Shown in pieces: positions 33,587 through 46,047 of a DNA stretch of 64,000 bases. Positions within the stretch are counted from its first letter, which is position 1, and each line of letters opens with the position of its first letter. The position numbers were made by a program, and so were the translations under genes. The stretch is taken from the NCBI GenBank assembly GCA_014529385.2, contig CM043950.1, forward strand, positions 151,842,945 to 151,906,944, read 5' to 3'. This stretch comes from Adiantum capillus-veneris. Taxonomy: Eukaryota; Streptophyta; Polypodiopsida; Polypodiales; Pteridaceae. Below the pieces are notes generated by a model. That model saw only the letters and a program-made list of their open reading frames with translations. It did no database searches and was not told where the DNA came from.

Positions 33587-34192
33587 CTTGCATGTTGAGG
33601 AAGTTGGAGAAGGAGGAAGTAACAGTATACGTAGGGAACTGGAGGAGAGAGGAGCTCACTACATGAGGAAATTGGAGGGAGATGATTTGCTAGTCGAGGC
33701 CTCCTAGAGAAAGCATCATGCTTGGCGGTACTATGGTCGATATGTATGGAGACGTGTGTGTGTGTGTGTGTGTTTTAAGCGGGGGGTGAGGAGGGGGGGG
33801 GGGGGGGGATTTTTATTTTCCTACAATCCATCATGCATGCTCTTGTGCATCAGTATGGGCATGGTGGAGCACAGCAGAGAACTATTGCATGAGGGAGGGC
33901 GCGCCAGACAAAGGAGATGAGCAAAGGTGCAGGCGTATTTATTTTTTTTGTATGGGGAAATATTGTATTTTATTTGAAGGTGACCCAGTAGTATGTAGGG
34001 GGTGACTGATGGGAAAGTGTGTGGCAATGATTTAAAAATAAGAAATAAAGAGGAGAATCAACAACGATGTTGTTTCCTCCCACACTCCGACACCCTAGAC
34101 TACCTCCTCCACCATCCACCGCTCAACCTCCTATTTCGTCCTAGTCCGCCTCTACCTTCTGCTTTGTCCCCCCCCCCCCCTCTTAAATAAAG
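33585..34192. other. non-coding with poly-G and poly-C runs
   Basis: (GT)n at about 33756-33772, poly-G 33793-33809 and poly-C 34169-34180. No gene seen. Confidence 0.6.
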
Positions 34193-35925
34193 ACACGAGA
34201 TCATAGAGCTGAGAGGAGGAATCAACGGCAGCAATTTGTCGACGAGGCACGAATGATGTGGACCATGGGATCGCCACACAAAGGGAGGGTAGGTTTGAAT
34301 GGGAATAGTTCAAATTTCTTTCCTTGCTTTTGTAATGTGTTTAGGACAGCAACCTCAAGCTAGTAGGTGCAAAGGGGAATTTGCATGTGAAAGGAATAAA
34401 CATAAAGAGCTGCCAGTAGGGAGTATGAGCTAGTAGGGGGTATGGTGGAACTGGAAAAGGGAAGAATCCAAAGGAGATGTTGGCGTTTCCTTGGGGGGGC
34501 GGGGGGCTAGTGTATAAGTGACACGAGATCACAGAGCTGAGAGGAGGGATCAATGGCGGCAATTTATCGGCGGGGCACGGATGATGTGGACTGTGGGATA
34601 ACCATGCAAAGGGAGAGCAGGTTTTTATATCTCCGGCATCGTATTCTCTGCAGCAATGCGTGCTAGCTGGGTTGGATAGGCTCTACTCTGCAAAATGGGA
34701 GGTCGGGGGTTCAATGGGCATCTGCAACGTGATGGAACCTTGATTTTTTTTATTCAACGAAAGTTCATCAACGGCAAATTAAACCTCCGCCATTGATCCC
34801 TTCACTTTTGGATGTGCCATTTATTGGGGCGGGAGGGTCGCACAAACAGGAAGTGAAAGAGGTGAGGCGGAGGCGTGGTGCAAGCATTGTTATTTTTAAT
34901 CAACTCGCAACCTCATCGCTTGAAGAAAAACAACAAGGCCGATGGCGTCGTCGAGCAGGGATTAAGGAGAAGGAGTTTAGGTGTCGCTCAGGTCCGTGAG
35001 TCTGAATGGGAAGAGTTCGAATCCCTATCCTTGCTTTTGTAATGTGTTCAGGATAGAGATCTCAAGCTAGTAGGTGCAAAGAGGAATTTGCATGGGAAAG
35101 AAATAAACATAAAGTGCTTCAAGTAGGGAGTATGTGCGAGTAGGGATAATTGGAAAACGGAAGAATCCAAAGGAGATGCTGGCGTTTGAGAGGCGGGGGG
35201 GGGGGGCGCTAGTTTATAAGTAACACGAGATCACAGAGCTGGGAGGAGGGATCAATGATCGTTATTTTATCGACAGTACGTGGGCGATGTGGACCGTGGG
35301 ATCGCCATGCACAAGGAGGGCAGGTTTTTATATCTCAGGCCTCGTATTCTTTGCAACGACGTGTGCTAGATGGGTTGGATAGGGTGTTGCTCTGCGGAGT
35401 GGGAGGTTGGGGGTTCAATGGGCATTTGCGATGCGATGGAACCCTGATTTTTTATTCAACGGAAGTCCATCAACATCGGATTAAACCTCCGTCGTTGATC
35501 CCTTCACTTTTGGGCGTGCCAGTTATTTGGGGGGGGGGGGGGGGGGGGGGGGGTGCACAAACAAGAAGCGAAAGAGGTGGGGCAGAGGTGTGGGCATTGT
35601 TATTTTTATCAACTTGTAGCCTCGTCGCTTGGAGAAAAAGCGAGGTTGTCATCGTTGTCGAGTAGGGAGTAAGGAGAACGAGAAGGCGTATGTAGGGGTG
35701 ATGAGGGTTTGCAGAGGAGTGCATGTGACATCGTGAGTGTTTGTGGTACTAGTTTAGTGTCGACTCAGGTCTATGAGGTTGAATAGGAAGAGTTCAAATC
35801 TCTATCCTTGATTTTGAAATGTGTTTAGGACAACGACCTCAAGCTAGCAGGTGCAAAGAGGAATTTGCAAGGGAAAGGAATAAACATAAAGAGCTACCAG
35901 TAGGGAGAATGTGCTAGTAGGAATT
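34193..35925 (+). repeat. tandem repeat of about 700-780 bp, three copies
   Basis: Two marker segments recur in order. ACACGAGATCA…GAGGAGG is at 34193, 34521 and 35223. GGTGCAAAG(A/G)GGAATTTGCA is at about 34366, 35074 and 35852. Copy A (34193-34437) lacks about 380 bases. Copies B (about 34438-35145) and C (35146-35925) are near full length and differ by substitutions and poly-G length. Each has a poly-G tract near its start. The short open frames here are not conserved between copies. Confidence 0.8.
35529..35553 (+). repeat. poly-G run
   Basis: 25 consecutive G inside tandem copy C. Confidence 0.95.
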
Positions 35926-37668
35926 AGGAGATTTCGGAGGTCATTTGGAGGGCCTTCTAAGAAATTCTATCTCTCTCTAAAAAATGTTCTTAAAATATAC
36001 TTGAACTTGTAACATTTAATGGTCTAGTAACTTGTGTGTAGCGGAAAATAGCATGAACATAGTGAGCATTTCATTTGAATAGATTCTTAATGAGAATAAC
36101 AAGAGTGCTTGGGTGGAGAGAGCAACAAAAAGCATAACACCTAGTTAGATAGCATGAACAATACTTCAAAAGAGAGAGAAATTAAGCAATTGACAACAGT
36201 TGAGGACCGGATTTGCATGGAGCCGGTCCCCCCTCCAAAAGGCTTTGTATTATGGTTTCTCCCATCAAGAGAGACATTTTACAATACAATTCTTTGTGTT
36301 CCTTCAATACTAGCTAGTGCAATGAAGATGGAAACTTCAAGCACTAAGCAATACACTTATCAAACACAACATCAATTCCCTCATGGTCTCAGACCCAAGA
36401 CCTTACACACCTTCGAAGATGGTGAGAGCTAGTGAGGTATGAGAGTAGATTGAGAGGAAGGAGGAGTAGTCTTACGAGAAAGATGTACATCTCCTCACAT
36501 AATCACTCATATTAGCATAGCTTAGCTTAGTAATTAGCATGGTAGAGGAGATGATCATGCATTGAAGCTTGGCTCTTGGTTGGATTTGCATCACAAAGCC
36601 AAGAGTTGTTGGTGTAGGCCTCTCTTCTCACAAGCTTGGAGTAGGTGATAAGCTTTCCATTAAAGCTTGAGAAGGAGAGAGAGAGTCTTCTTGCTTCACA
36701 CATAGATTGTGTGAGTGTGTAAGTCAATAATGCCTTTGAAAAATCAACCCCCTCTCTCTCTTGGTCGACCCCTCTTGCTATTTGCTCATGCAGACACCCC
36801 ATTGGACCTCCCTAGGCTTAGCCAATAGGATTTCAAGAGCATAAGTGATAGCCTTCTGACATGTGTCCCCCTTTCCCCTTTTGTGAGAGATTTTGCTAAT
36901 AATTAATGCAACTAAACTCTCATTGGACCCCTTTGTCTCCTGGCCAATAGGAATTAGACAAGCCATTGGGCTGTTGAATGCTCATTTGACCCCTTGGGAG
37001 ACTGTCCAATAGTCTTCTAGAGAGCTTAATTCTTATTTGTTCTTTTATTAAGTGTTTTTAAATTGATTAAACTAGATTTACTCTAGCCTAATTCTCATTG
37101 GTCCACCTCCAAGGCCATCCGATAGGATTTGAATACACCTTGTGGGCATCTGGGCTAGGAAGCTGACATGTTTCCCTCTTTCCCCTTGTGTACAAAGGAA
37201 GCTTGTGTGTGTGTGTGTGTGTGAGTTTCTCTCTCATCCTCTACTTCTTGGGCTCGCCCCCTCCTTTGTAGGCCTTGAGAAAGACTTTTGGGATACACAC
37301 AAAGCATCCAATTTCCCTAGGCTTTTGACCTTAAGACACAACCTTTGAATTTTGGAACCTTAGCATTTTGGAAGTCTTAATGGGATGAACTTTAGGGTCT
37401 TTTAAGCCCATTGTTTTACATTGTTCTTTTTCAGATGGCCCCCCCTCTGGATCCCTATTTTCCCTTCTTTGGATCCCTACTCTGGCCGGTCTGCTAGCTT
37501 AACCAATATTCTAGCTTTTTCTCCCCTGGCACTTTCCATATTAATTGATCAGTTTAACATGAGAAAATCATTTAGGAGAATTAGATATTGATTATTATGA
37601 CACACTTGTTGTGTACGTCCAAAAGGACAATTGGACACTCTCAAAAGTGAACCTAACTTTTCAAAAAT
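35926..37668. other. intergenic with four CCAAT/ATTGG pairs
   Basis: No gene recognised. Between 36795 and 37135 a degenerate unit recurs four times, each with CATTGG(A/T)CC followed about 20 bases later by CCAATAG or CCGATAGG (about 36797, 36927, 36987, 37098). A (GT)n run lies at 37204-37221. Confidence 0.5.
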
Positions 37669-38316
37669 CCTTGAAGACGGTCACTTTTTCATTCAATAGG
37701 TGTGTCGTTTTCATGAAGTACACGATGCTCATTCAATATAGCTTTCGTCATCATTGAAATTTAAAAAATCACAAAATTATCAGTTGATGTTAGAATTTAA
37801 ATTTTTTGACACCGCAGATGCGTCCAAAATGATCAAAAACTTTAAAAACGTCTATCTACTTGTCTCAATCTGACACCCAGAGAGGGAGAAATTGTCAAAA
37901 TACCCCTAAAAAGGAGATTTTGCCTCACAGCGCGCGGGGGGGCATCTGGAAAATTCCAAATGGCCCTCCGCACGCTGTGAAGCAAAAAATAAAAAAGTTG
38001 GATCACGGCACGTAGAGGGTCATCTAGAATTCTCCAAATGGTCCCTCGCGCGCCATGATCCAAAATCCCCCTTTTTAGGGGATTTTTGGCGATTTCTCCC
38101 TCTCCGAGTGTCAGATTGAGGCAAGTAGATAGGCATTTTTAAGGTTTTTAGACGTTTTAAACGCATTGGTGGTGTCAAAAGCTTCAAATTCCAACACCAA
38201 TTGATAGTTTTGTGATTTTTTTAAATTTCAATGATGACGAAAGCCATATTAAACGAGCGTCGCCTACCTCATGAGAAAGACATTCGCATTGAATGAAAAG
38301 GCGACCGTTTTCAAGG
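37669..38316. mobile_element. foldback (long inverted-repeat) element
   Basis: The left arm starts CCTTGAAGACGGTC at 37669. It is matched in reverse complement by the right arm ending GACCGTTTTCAAGG at 38316. Pairing continues inward for about 270 bases, including TTTCGTCATCATTGAAATTT and CTCAATCTGACAC (arms about 37669-37935 and 38055-38316). The centre holds two further hairpins built of the same words (CTCACAGCGCGCGG…GCACGCTGTGAAG, 37924-37983; GATCACGGCACG…CGCGCCATGATCC, 38002-38061). No coding capacity. It fits a foldback or MITE-like DNA transposon. Confidence 0.85.
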
Positions 38317-38951
38317 GCCACTGACACCTTCTTTATATTTTTCTTAATATCGATCTATTTTTCCATGTAACGTAGGCTCTTCTTTCATTGGAGGAGCGCT
38401 TTTTCCTCTCTTTTCTAAAAAGCCCTCCAAAAGACCTCCAAAATCTCCTAATGGGGGTATGGTGCGTCGGGAAGGTCACCTAAGAAAAATGCAATCTATC
38501 ACGTGAGTTCAACGGAAGGGTATTTAAAGTTCTTGAAAGTCACAAAAATATATATACACAAGGAGACTATTTTTTCAAATTTGAAAATAACTTACAAATT
38601 TTAAGAGAACAAATGAAAAAATCAAGAGGCCTGTCCTCATAAGCTTAATTAAAGAGGTACTAGTATGTGACCCGCTTGCTGCGGCCAAAGAAACATCGCT
38701 TCTATTCTTGCAGGGCTATCTTCTCTTCCAAGTGAAACACTATCAATACTCTCTTCCTACATGTATATTATATTGCATTTCTAAAAGTGATGCACTACAC
38801 AAAGCTCTTGAAGATTCTAACAAACATAAATATATGCCGGATGCTGCAAAGCATTCTTTGATACCAAGCTTGGGAGCCTCTCATAGACATTGGATTTCGT
38901 GAGGCGCTAGCCCTTGTTCAACAAACTTAGGAGTGCTCTACTTCTGTTCTG

Positions 38952-38953
<2 letters not shown>
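38317..38953. other. intergenic, nothing recognised
   Basis: AT-rich. The open frame at 38708-38902 shows no motif I recognise. Confidence 0.5.

Positions 38954-38995
<42 letters not shown>
38954..38995. repeat. (GA)n microsatellite
   Basis: About 21 GA units. Confidence 0.95.
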
Positions 38996-38997
<2 letters not shown>

Positions 38998-40050
38998 CTC
39001 CTTCTTGTGTATCTTGGTCTAGCAATGCTACCAATGTTGATTATACAAATTAGGTCATTAACATGGTGTGGAGAGATGAAAGCCGACTAAAATCAATGTA
39101 ACGATAAAGTTTTTTTGAAAATGGAGTGGGTTCTAGAATTGGTTTCAACAATAGGAGCACAATTGGATTCAATGTTTCTACTCCACTCTCTTACTTGCTT
39201 CTATCCTTGCATCTTTCTTATGAGCAAGACATGGTAGAAGTGTCCATCATAACCTCCTATATAGCAAGAAGAAAATATTTGCCTTGGTCTACCTAGGGTT
39301 GAAAAAGATGCTACCAAGTTGTGAAGTACAAACTTGGTAAGAGAGAGAGTTTTTAAAGATGAAGGCTTATAATTGCTACACTATGTAATTATAAAACTTT
39401 TCATGTCTAAAAGTAGAGTTATATTCCAATGTACCAAGAAAGCTCAAGTTTCAAAGAGATCAGTTGACTTTCTTTTGATATTAAGAATGTGATTGACCCT
39501 TGCATATATACTGCTCTCTAGATGCTTCACTTGCATCTCTATCTATGTTCACAAGCATGGTAATGGTTTACATCATTACCTAATCACAACAATGCATAAG
39601 TAGCTTAGCATGATAAGGTGGACACTATTTGTTCATGTACACTTTCACATCATTTGCACCTTAAAATGTGATAGAAATGAAAGCAAAATAAGGTTGCTCA
39701 ATTGTTTATTTTTGTAGGAGTTTGGCCATTATGCTGAACTGAAGGACATGGAGTAAAATTGAGGATGTGACCTATAATCATGCATGTCATTGATCTTTAT
39801 CTCCCTCTATCCTCTAATTACAAAAGCATGTTCCTCTTTGAGGGAGCAGATTGTATTCAACTATTTACATGCTCGAGCCTGTTTCCTTGCGCACAATCTA
39901 CACCATACCAACCATTTGACCTAGTTGTTGCTCTCTTAAATGTGAGATTGGACATTGAGGCAGTGCATGACAACCTCATTTTGTGTACACATTAGGTTCC
40001 TTGAAAATTTGAGAGTATGAGTATCATACCCTACTCGAGTACATACGTAC

Positions 40051-40084
<34 letters not shown>

Positions 40085-40310
40085 ATGTGTCTGTGTATTA
40101 GTATATATATACACATTCACACACGTGTTAGGTGGATAGCAGTTTGCATGGAGCTCATGTATGCATACACATACGACTTGTCATTGTTGTATAGTAGTTG
40201 ACAAATTGGCGTTGCGGTTGAAGTGATGACCCCAAGTCAACGCGTGAAAAGGATGAGCAAACTCCTTTTTCTCAATATCTTTAAAGAAAAGTATAGATGA
40301 CTATGATTGG

Positions 40311-40312
<2 letters not shown>
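38996..40312. other. intergenic, AT-rich
   Basis: No coding signal. TA and GT runs at about 40050-40115. Confidence 0.5.
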
Positions 40313-40348
<36 letters not shown>

Positions 40349-40414
40349 GTCTTGGACTTGAGAGATCTCATTGGATCGCTCCTACAACATTTTAAATTCT
40401 TATTTTTTCAAGAC

Positions 40415-40465
<51 letters not shown>

Positions 40466-40575
40466 TAGAAGATGAAACAAAAATAACTTTATTCACACCC
40501 AAGCTGTCGACGGATATATCTTTTGGGATTGTTCCTATGGGATTACAAATTTTCTTCTTCTTCTGCTCCTTCTCC

Positions 40576-40645
<70 letters not shown>
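40313..40645. repeat. microsatellite cluster: (CT)n, (GA)n, (CT)n, poly-C
   Basis: (CT)n 40313-40347, (GA)n 40417-40463, C run 40574-40586, (CT)n 40587-40606, and a poly-C of about 36 ending at 40645. The Gly-rich and Ser-Leu open frames here are repeat artefacts. Confidence 0.95.
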
Positions 40646-41139
40646 TTCCCATTGATATTCAAGTGTTATAGACTTATGTAATTTTAACATCTTTTTAGAT
40701 TGTTCCTTCACCCGTAAACATTTTGTTCTCTCTTCTCCCTTCTCCTTGGTGCATCATTTGTTGGGCGCTAAAAAAATTTCCTTTGTGTGTGTGTGTGTGT
40801 GTTGTGTGTGTGGTTGATTTTTGATGGAAGCCTTTTCCTATCAAAATTTAGAGAACTTATTGACTTTTAAGCTCGGCCCACAATTTAAGTCTTAAAAATG
40901 AAAAGGAAAAAATATCTAAGAACGGGTAAAAGTATGTCAACTGGGTGATCTCTCTCCCAATTTGGGGAACCAATGTGAGGGTTGATTTTTGTTGGGCATC
41001 TTATTTATTCTCTATGGGTGAAAAGAGTTAGCTACCCTTTTGAAAATACATTGTAGCTCCAAGAAAACCATAATCTCTTGGAAATCTGAAGGGCTTGAAG
41101 GTTGTCCTTGGTGAGACTGAGTCCTATAAGCTCAATAGT

Positions 41140-41142
<3 letters not shown>

Positions 41143-41175
<33 letters not shown>
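41143..41175. repeat. (CT)n microsatellite
   Basis: About 16 CT units. Confidence 0.95.
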
Positions 41176-41178
<3 letters not shown>

Positions 41179-42650
41179 TGGTCAATAACATGGATAACAA
41201 CTCCTTCATTTGCATGCATTTTCTCAAAGCGAAACAACCCCAAGTCGATACGACACGAGCTTTTTTATTTTTTTCAATCTCTTTAAAGAACTACAAACTT
41301 TTAATTTTTTATAAAAAATGTCAATATTGGTTTTGAAAAAACGTCTTGAAAAGATAAACCCAAATATATATTAAAAAAATAAATTCTCATTAAATAATAA
41401 AATCTCCATTGAATATATCTCTTTATTGTTATGTGCATTTAAACCAATACATTTGTTCTTACTACTAAAAAAAAAGAAAATTCTTTTGACTTTACATTTT
41501 GACAAAAGATTTTTGTGTTTATATTATGACAAAAGCTGTTGTTTGTTATTTCTTACAATCTTAATCTCCCTTTTGCATTTTAGATTAGATGTCTTGTAAG
41601 GTTTTATGTGAAGTGAACTAATGAGTGATACATGGAGGCCCTTTCCTTCCTTGAAAAATTTAAGCTGCATTATATATGGTATAGAAGAGAAAAGGCAAGG
41701 GAAGCAAGGCGAAACATGGCGTGCGCAATGGATTAATTGTTGAGGAGGTGGCGAGAAGAGATGGATTGCGATCGCTCTGTGTGTCGTGTATCGCGATCGC
41801 TCTGTGTGTGTGCAAACCAATGGACTCTTTTTTCGTCCACACACTCTTATACAAAAGGGAAGGTGAGGCATGGCAAGACTGCTCCACGCTGTTGATGTCC
41901 TATCGATGCATTCCCAATACCATTTTGTCGTGGTGTCATCTCCACGGCTTCCCATGGCCTTCTGTTGGCGCCGAGGTTTGCAATGGCTAGAGTTGTCGAT
42001 GACTTAAACACGACCTTAGAGATTAGATCTATTAAACCCAACATTAAAAGAACATTCGTGCTCGTAGGTGTAGGCACACAGGATGTTTTTCTCTACACCT
42101 CTTGTTGGTCTGTAGGGGAGTTCTTGTGTGGAGCCGGCTTGTGTACAACATGGGGACCACCGGATAAAAAAGGGGGAGAGAAAAACTTGGGGAAGAAGGC
42201 ACCCTCTTCTGCAACAGGCATTGCTCGTCTAAGCATGGGCATCCCCTGCTCCAGAGGGAAGGGGGGCCATGCATGTTTCTCTCCCTCTTATTTGTTTGCA
42301 GGGGATAAGAGTGTAGCATGCTAGAGGGGATCGTTGTCACAAATAGGAGGGGCTTGCTTGCAAGACCGGGGACGGAAGGAAGGGGTGTGTGTGCATGCAA
42401 GAACATGGACTAAAGACAAGAGTATAGTTTTCACTTAATTTCTTTTTGTATCAAAGTAAGTGGGTGAAATTTTACTAAACATTTTTCAAGAGCTTAATTA
42501 AAGCGAAACTGTGGAGATGTTTAACTAGATGTGAAGAGAAGAGCGGACTGGAGGTTGCATTGGCGCACCACGAACTCAACTGTCTGAGTCAAAAAAATTG
42601 GGGCTCGCAATAATGTCAGATCTCCATCGAAGGTAGGTATAGCCAAACTC
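41176..42650. other. intergenic before the MULE
   Basis: AT-rich to 41.6 kb, then mixed. A CGATCGCTCTGTGTG motif is repeated at about 41770 and 41797. Open frames on both strands (41524-42406) overlap heavily and show no recognisable domain. Any left terminal inverted repeat of the MULE should lie here, but I did not find one. Confidence 0.4.
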
Positions 42651-42952
42651 ACATTCATCGGGTTGACTCATCTCGTGAAGAAAATTCACGATGCTGATGA
42701 GATGGCACACATACACTCCATAGCTGACTCTGCTTTGTACCTTTTGTTAAGAGTACCAACAACACCAATCATGTCAATACCGTGGGTATTGCAATGCAAA
42801 AATGGGAGAAATTTGATGCTATCAATAGGACAGAGGATCTTCTTGCCATGGCTTCATGATTGGATAGTTGGGGAGAGGTGGAAAAGTCTTTGTAAACCCG
42901 GGCAAGACAAAGAATAAGGGCGACAATGGAAGGGATGGCTTGTCATTAGGAT

Positions 42953-43576
42953 TTGAATGAACTCCCAGCCATTAAGCAACAGCCACAGTGGATAGACTCT
43001 TCAAACCTGATGCTTGAGCGACAATGTCCTCTTGATATGTATCAAATTTATAGCACCTCTGATAAGGAGATGGATGGGCGAGACTCTAGTGATAGCCATG
43101 AAATGCAAGATTTGTTTGAAATGGCTCAACAACCATGCCTAGATGCTTTTGCATTTACATCTAATCGGTATTTTTCCTTTGATAGACAAGCATACAGCTT
43201 GATGATTTCTTCCATACAAAAAGGGCAAGGACCAACCATAGATTCTCTCAAAGTAGTGGTTGGACAAACGAGGCCTCTTGGACTTGAGAAAATGGGGAAG
43301 AATCCAATCATCATTACACATGGTCACCGATGACGAAGGTGATATGTATCTTGTCAATAGCACTCGAAAGAGGATTCCATGCATAGAGGATTGGGAAAGG
43401 ATTGTGTTTTCATGCCACACAAGTGAACATCTGGATTGGACCGCAACCAGGACAACAATGGCAGAAACATGGTGCACCAACATTAAGATGCATGGTATTT
43501 CACTTGAATTTGGAAAGGAGGTCCTTGACCATTGTTCTTGTGCTACAGTTTCAACTTTGGAGGATGGACATCCGTA
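42953..43576 (+). pseudogene. MULE transposase, N-terminal region
   Basis: An acidic N-terminal segment (MDGRDSSDSHEMQDLFEMAQ) leads to YSLMISSIQKGQGPTIDSLK, then after a frameshift near 43320 MVTDDEGDMYLVNSTRK and WERIVFSCHTSEH. Recognition depends on the clear transposase domains downstream. The region is probably one or two exons of the same gene, now broken. Confidence 0.5.
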
Positions 43577-43763
43577 GACGCGAGATGTGACATAGTGCCT
43601 GGGTTTACAAGACAGGGGTGAGAGTGCTAGCAAGAGTGACGTGTGTATTGAGCAGCTCATAGTGGGCTTTGTTGATGTCCAAAAAACATTAGATAGTGTA
43701 GTTGTCAACCACAAAGCGAGATTGGTTAGACTAAATTGGACGGTACAAACAAAATGAAAATTT

Positions 43764-44133
43764 GTGTGCCATCGATGGGGCAATGCGCGAAGAAACGGTG
43801 AGGAGCGTCGGCAACTCCGCACATCCAAGAAGTGTGGATGCCCCTTCATGGTTTTTGTGGTTTTTCGAAGACATGACACAGAGAAGGTCACCATACGGGT
43901 ATTTGGAGGTCACAAAGGGCATGTTCCAGGGTCGAGGAGTGACCTATATCATCTTCCTGTGCATCCTATGGTGAAGAAGCAATGCATGGAGGATTTGTTT
44001 GATGTTGCAAGGATGAGTGTATCTAAAGAAGCCGTCCACATCAACATGGCATCTCTTGTAGAGCAAGTATCCTATAGATTCTTCATGATTCCAAAGGAAA
44101 TCTAGATGATGTCCTACAAATTGTGCGTTGAAG
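43764..44133 (+). pseudogene. MULE transposase, DNA-binding-like region
   Basis: SKKCGCPFMVFVVFRRHDTE, then VFGGHKGHVPGSRSDLYHLPVHP. The pattern (Cys-x-Cys-Pro-Phe, then His-x-Gly-His-x-Pro-Gly-Ser…Pro-Val-His-Pro) is that of the FAR1/WRKY-GCM1-like zinc region preceding MULE domains. A TAG at about 44102 breaks the frame, and a plausible splice donor AAG|GTAGTG is at 44133. Confidence 0.6.
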
Positions 44134-44258
44134 GTAGTGACCTTTTTGTGGTTTTAATTTTTGTGAACTGAAATGCAATTGGTTTTACACTTGACCGGGT
44201 TTATATGTTGCATGCCTGGGTTTACACTTACCTATGTTAACCATATTCATTACTGTAG
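44134..44258 (+). other. MULE intron with the GGGTTTA motif
   Basis: Donor GTAGTG, acceptor TACTGTAG. It contains two GGGTTTA words (TGACCGGGTTTATATG, GCCTGGGTTTACAC). A diverged copy of its 3' part (CCATATTCATT…GGAAGGC) recurs at 46918-46945. Confidence 0.55.
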
Positions 44259-45302
44259 GAAGGCTTGGAAGTGATGACTGGTCATCAATATACAGGGAGG
44301 CTCTTAAGTTGAAAGAGCAGAACAAGGTGCTACAATGTCAGTCCTATAACCCTGATGCACTTGAGGAGACAGGCTGAGGCCGACCCTTCATTCTAGTTAT
44401 CCAAGATGATTGGACGCTTCGCATGTGTATGCGTTTCTCAAGCAATAGTTCCTGGGCAATAGACTCAACCTTTAAGACAAATGTATTTGGCATGCCCCTG
44501 TATGCAGCGGTGGTACAAAATTAGCATGGTGTTGGCTTAACTGTGTGGTTCATGTTATGCACATGTGATGTAGGAACTATCCAGGAAAAGTGGCCTTGAA
44601 GGTTACTTTGAAACTAGTCCTTCAAACAATGAACAACATCCGCTCAAAGGGCCCAAAGGCGTTGGTGATTGGTGTATCACTTCACTACAAGCCATCAAGA
44701 AAGTGGTTGATGCCGATTCATTTTGCTGGGAAGTGGGTGAAAATGGTAGTATCACCCAAGTTGCATGCATTGTGCTAGTATGCTGGTTCCACACAAAGAA
44801 GGCTTGGGTGGAGCATTTACTTCCACAGGTGCGACAAAGGCTTGCTTATGTTTCTTCACCTCTCCATTTTCCATGCTTATGATTTCCTCCTCCTCCTTAC
44901 ATGTTCTTGCAGGTCCCCAAAGAAATGAAGGACCATGTGTATGGGGCAATGGAGAGTATGATGCAATGCTCGACAGAGAAAGAATTTGACTCAAGAACAG
45001 AGAACGCACTCGGGAATGCTTGGAGCATGATAACATTCTAAGATACATTAGCAATGGATGGGCTGCAAAGACATGCACTTGGCGTCGATTTTGGCCAAAG
45101 TTTGGTCGGCTCTTCCCTCATGGGCATGTTGACACCACGAACTTGGTGGAGAGACTTTGGAAGTACATAAAGTACACCTTGTTGGATGCATGGATCAATT
45201 GATCAACCTTGGAATTGTTGCATGCCCTTATTGGCGATTCAATCACAGGGACCCGGATGGGTGGTACTGCTGTGGAGTTCTTCAAACAAAAACAGGAGAT
45301 AG
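44259..45302 (+). pseudogene. MULE transposase catalytic domain
   Basis: DDWSSIYREALKLKEQ, then SSWAIDSTFKTNVFGMPLYA, where the Asp of SWAIDSTFKTN matches the first residue of the DDE triad of Mutator-like transposases, followed by HGVGLTVWFMLCTCD. Further on GDWCITSLQAIKKVVDADSF and CIVLVCWFHTKKAWVEHLLP. After an intron (44829-44912, CAG|GTGCGA to CTTGCAG) come VPKEMKDHVYGAMESM and HVDTTNLVERLWKYIKYTLL. Stops at about 44377, 44524, 45040 and 45200 make it non-functional. The enzyme would cut and paste the element DNA. Confidence 0.82.
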
Positions 45303-45694
45303 GTAATACCCCTTTGTTTTTTGTATGCCACGGTTTACCTTTTGCCTTTGCCTGGGTTTACATTTGGAGTAATAGTGTCTTTATACTGCAATCTGAGCAA
45401 TTGTGTCCTTTTTTTGAATGTGCCTGGGTTTACATTTTGAGTAACTGTGTCTTTATACTACAATTTGAGGATCTGTGTCTTTGGTCTACGTCCTTGTTTG
45501 GGTTTACACTCTGAGTAACTGTATCCTTATACTGCATTTTGAGTAACTGTGTCCTTGGTTTGGTTCCTTGACTGGGTTTACATTTTGAGTAGTATTTTTA
45601 TCATGCATTCTAGGTAACTGTGTCTTTGGTTTATGTCCTTGCATGGGTTTATAGCCCGAGTAACTGAGTCTTTATACTACCTTTCCTTTTGTAG
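45303..45694 (+). repeat. MULE intron carrying a ~70-bp minisatellite
   Basis: Donor GATAG|GTAATACC and acceptor CCTTTTGTAG; joining gives GAG ATA G-TT GAC, a clean phase-1 intron. It is filled by four to five diverged units, each with CTGGGTTTACA, TTTTGAGTAACTGTGTC and CTTTATACTGCA. Confidence 0.75.
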
Positions 45695-46047
45695 TTGACT
45701 CATGTAAACACAACATGTATGGGAACGACAAGGGACAAACGAAACACTTGTCGGGTGGAGAACAAATGATTTGCAGATATGTAAGTGACCCATCAACCGT
45801 TGAAGTGATTGAGGAAGTGGGCCTCCTTTTCAAGGTGTTGAGTATGTCATGCCACAAGATGTGCTATTATGTCAGCTTGCAATCCTCTTATTGTGATTGT
45901 GCAGATTGGGCAAGCATGTGCAAGCACCTGTATGGAATGCAACTAGTAGTAAGAGACTTCTTTCCTCATCCGTGCCATATTCTCCTAATCATTGACACAG
46001 CTAGGGAAATGGCGATGGAAATACACAAGAGGACATTGGCTCCATAA
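45695..46047 (+). pseudogene. MULE transposase SWIM zinc finger exon
   Basis: The frame DSCKHNMYGNDKGQTKHLSG leads to LQSSYCDCADWASMCKHLYG, a CxCx6CxH SWIM zinc finger (Cys-Asp-Cys … Cys-Lys-His), diagnostic of MULE and FAR1-type transposases. This exon is intact to its TAA at 46045. Confidence 0.85.

Noticed and set aside
41524-42406. Overlapping frames on both strands as genes
   Set aside because: No domain, no splice logic, and the frames overlap each other.
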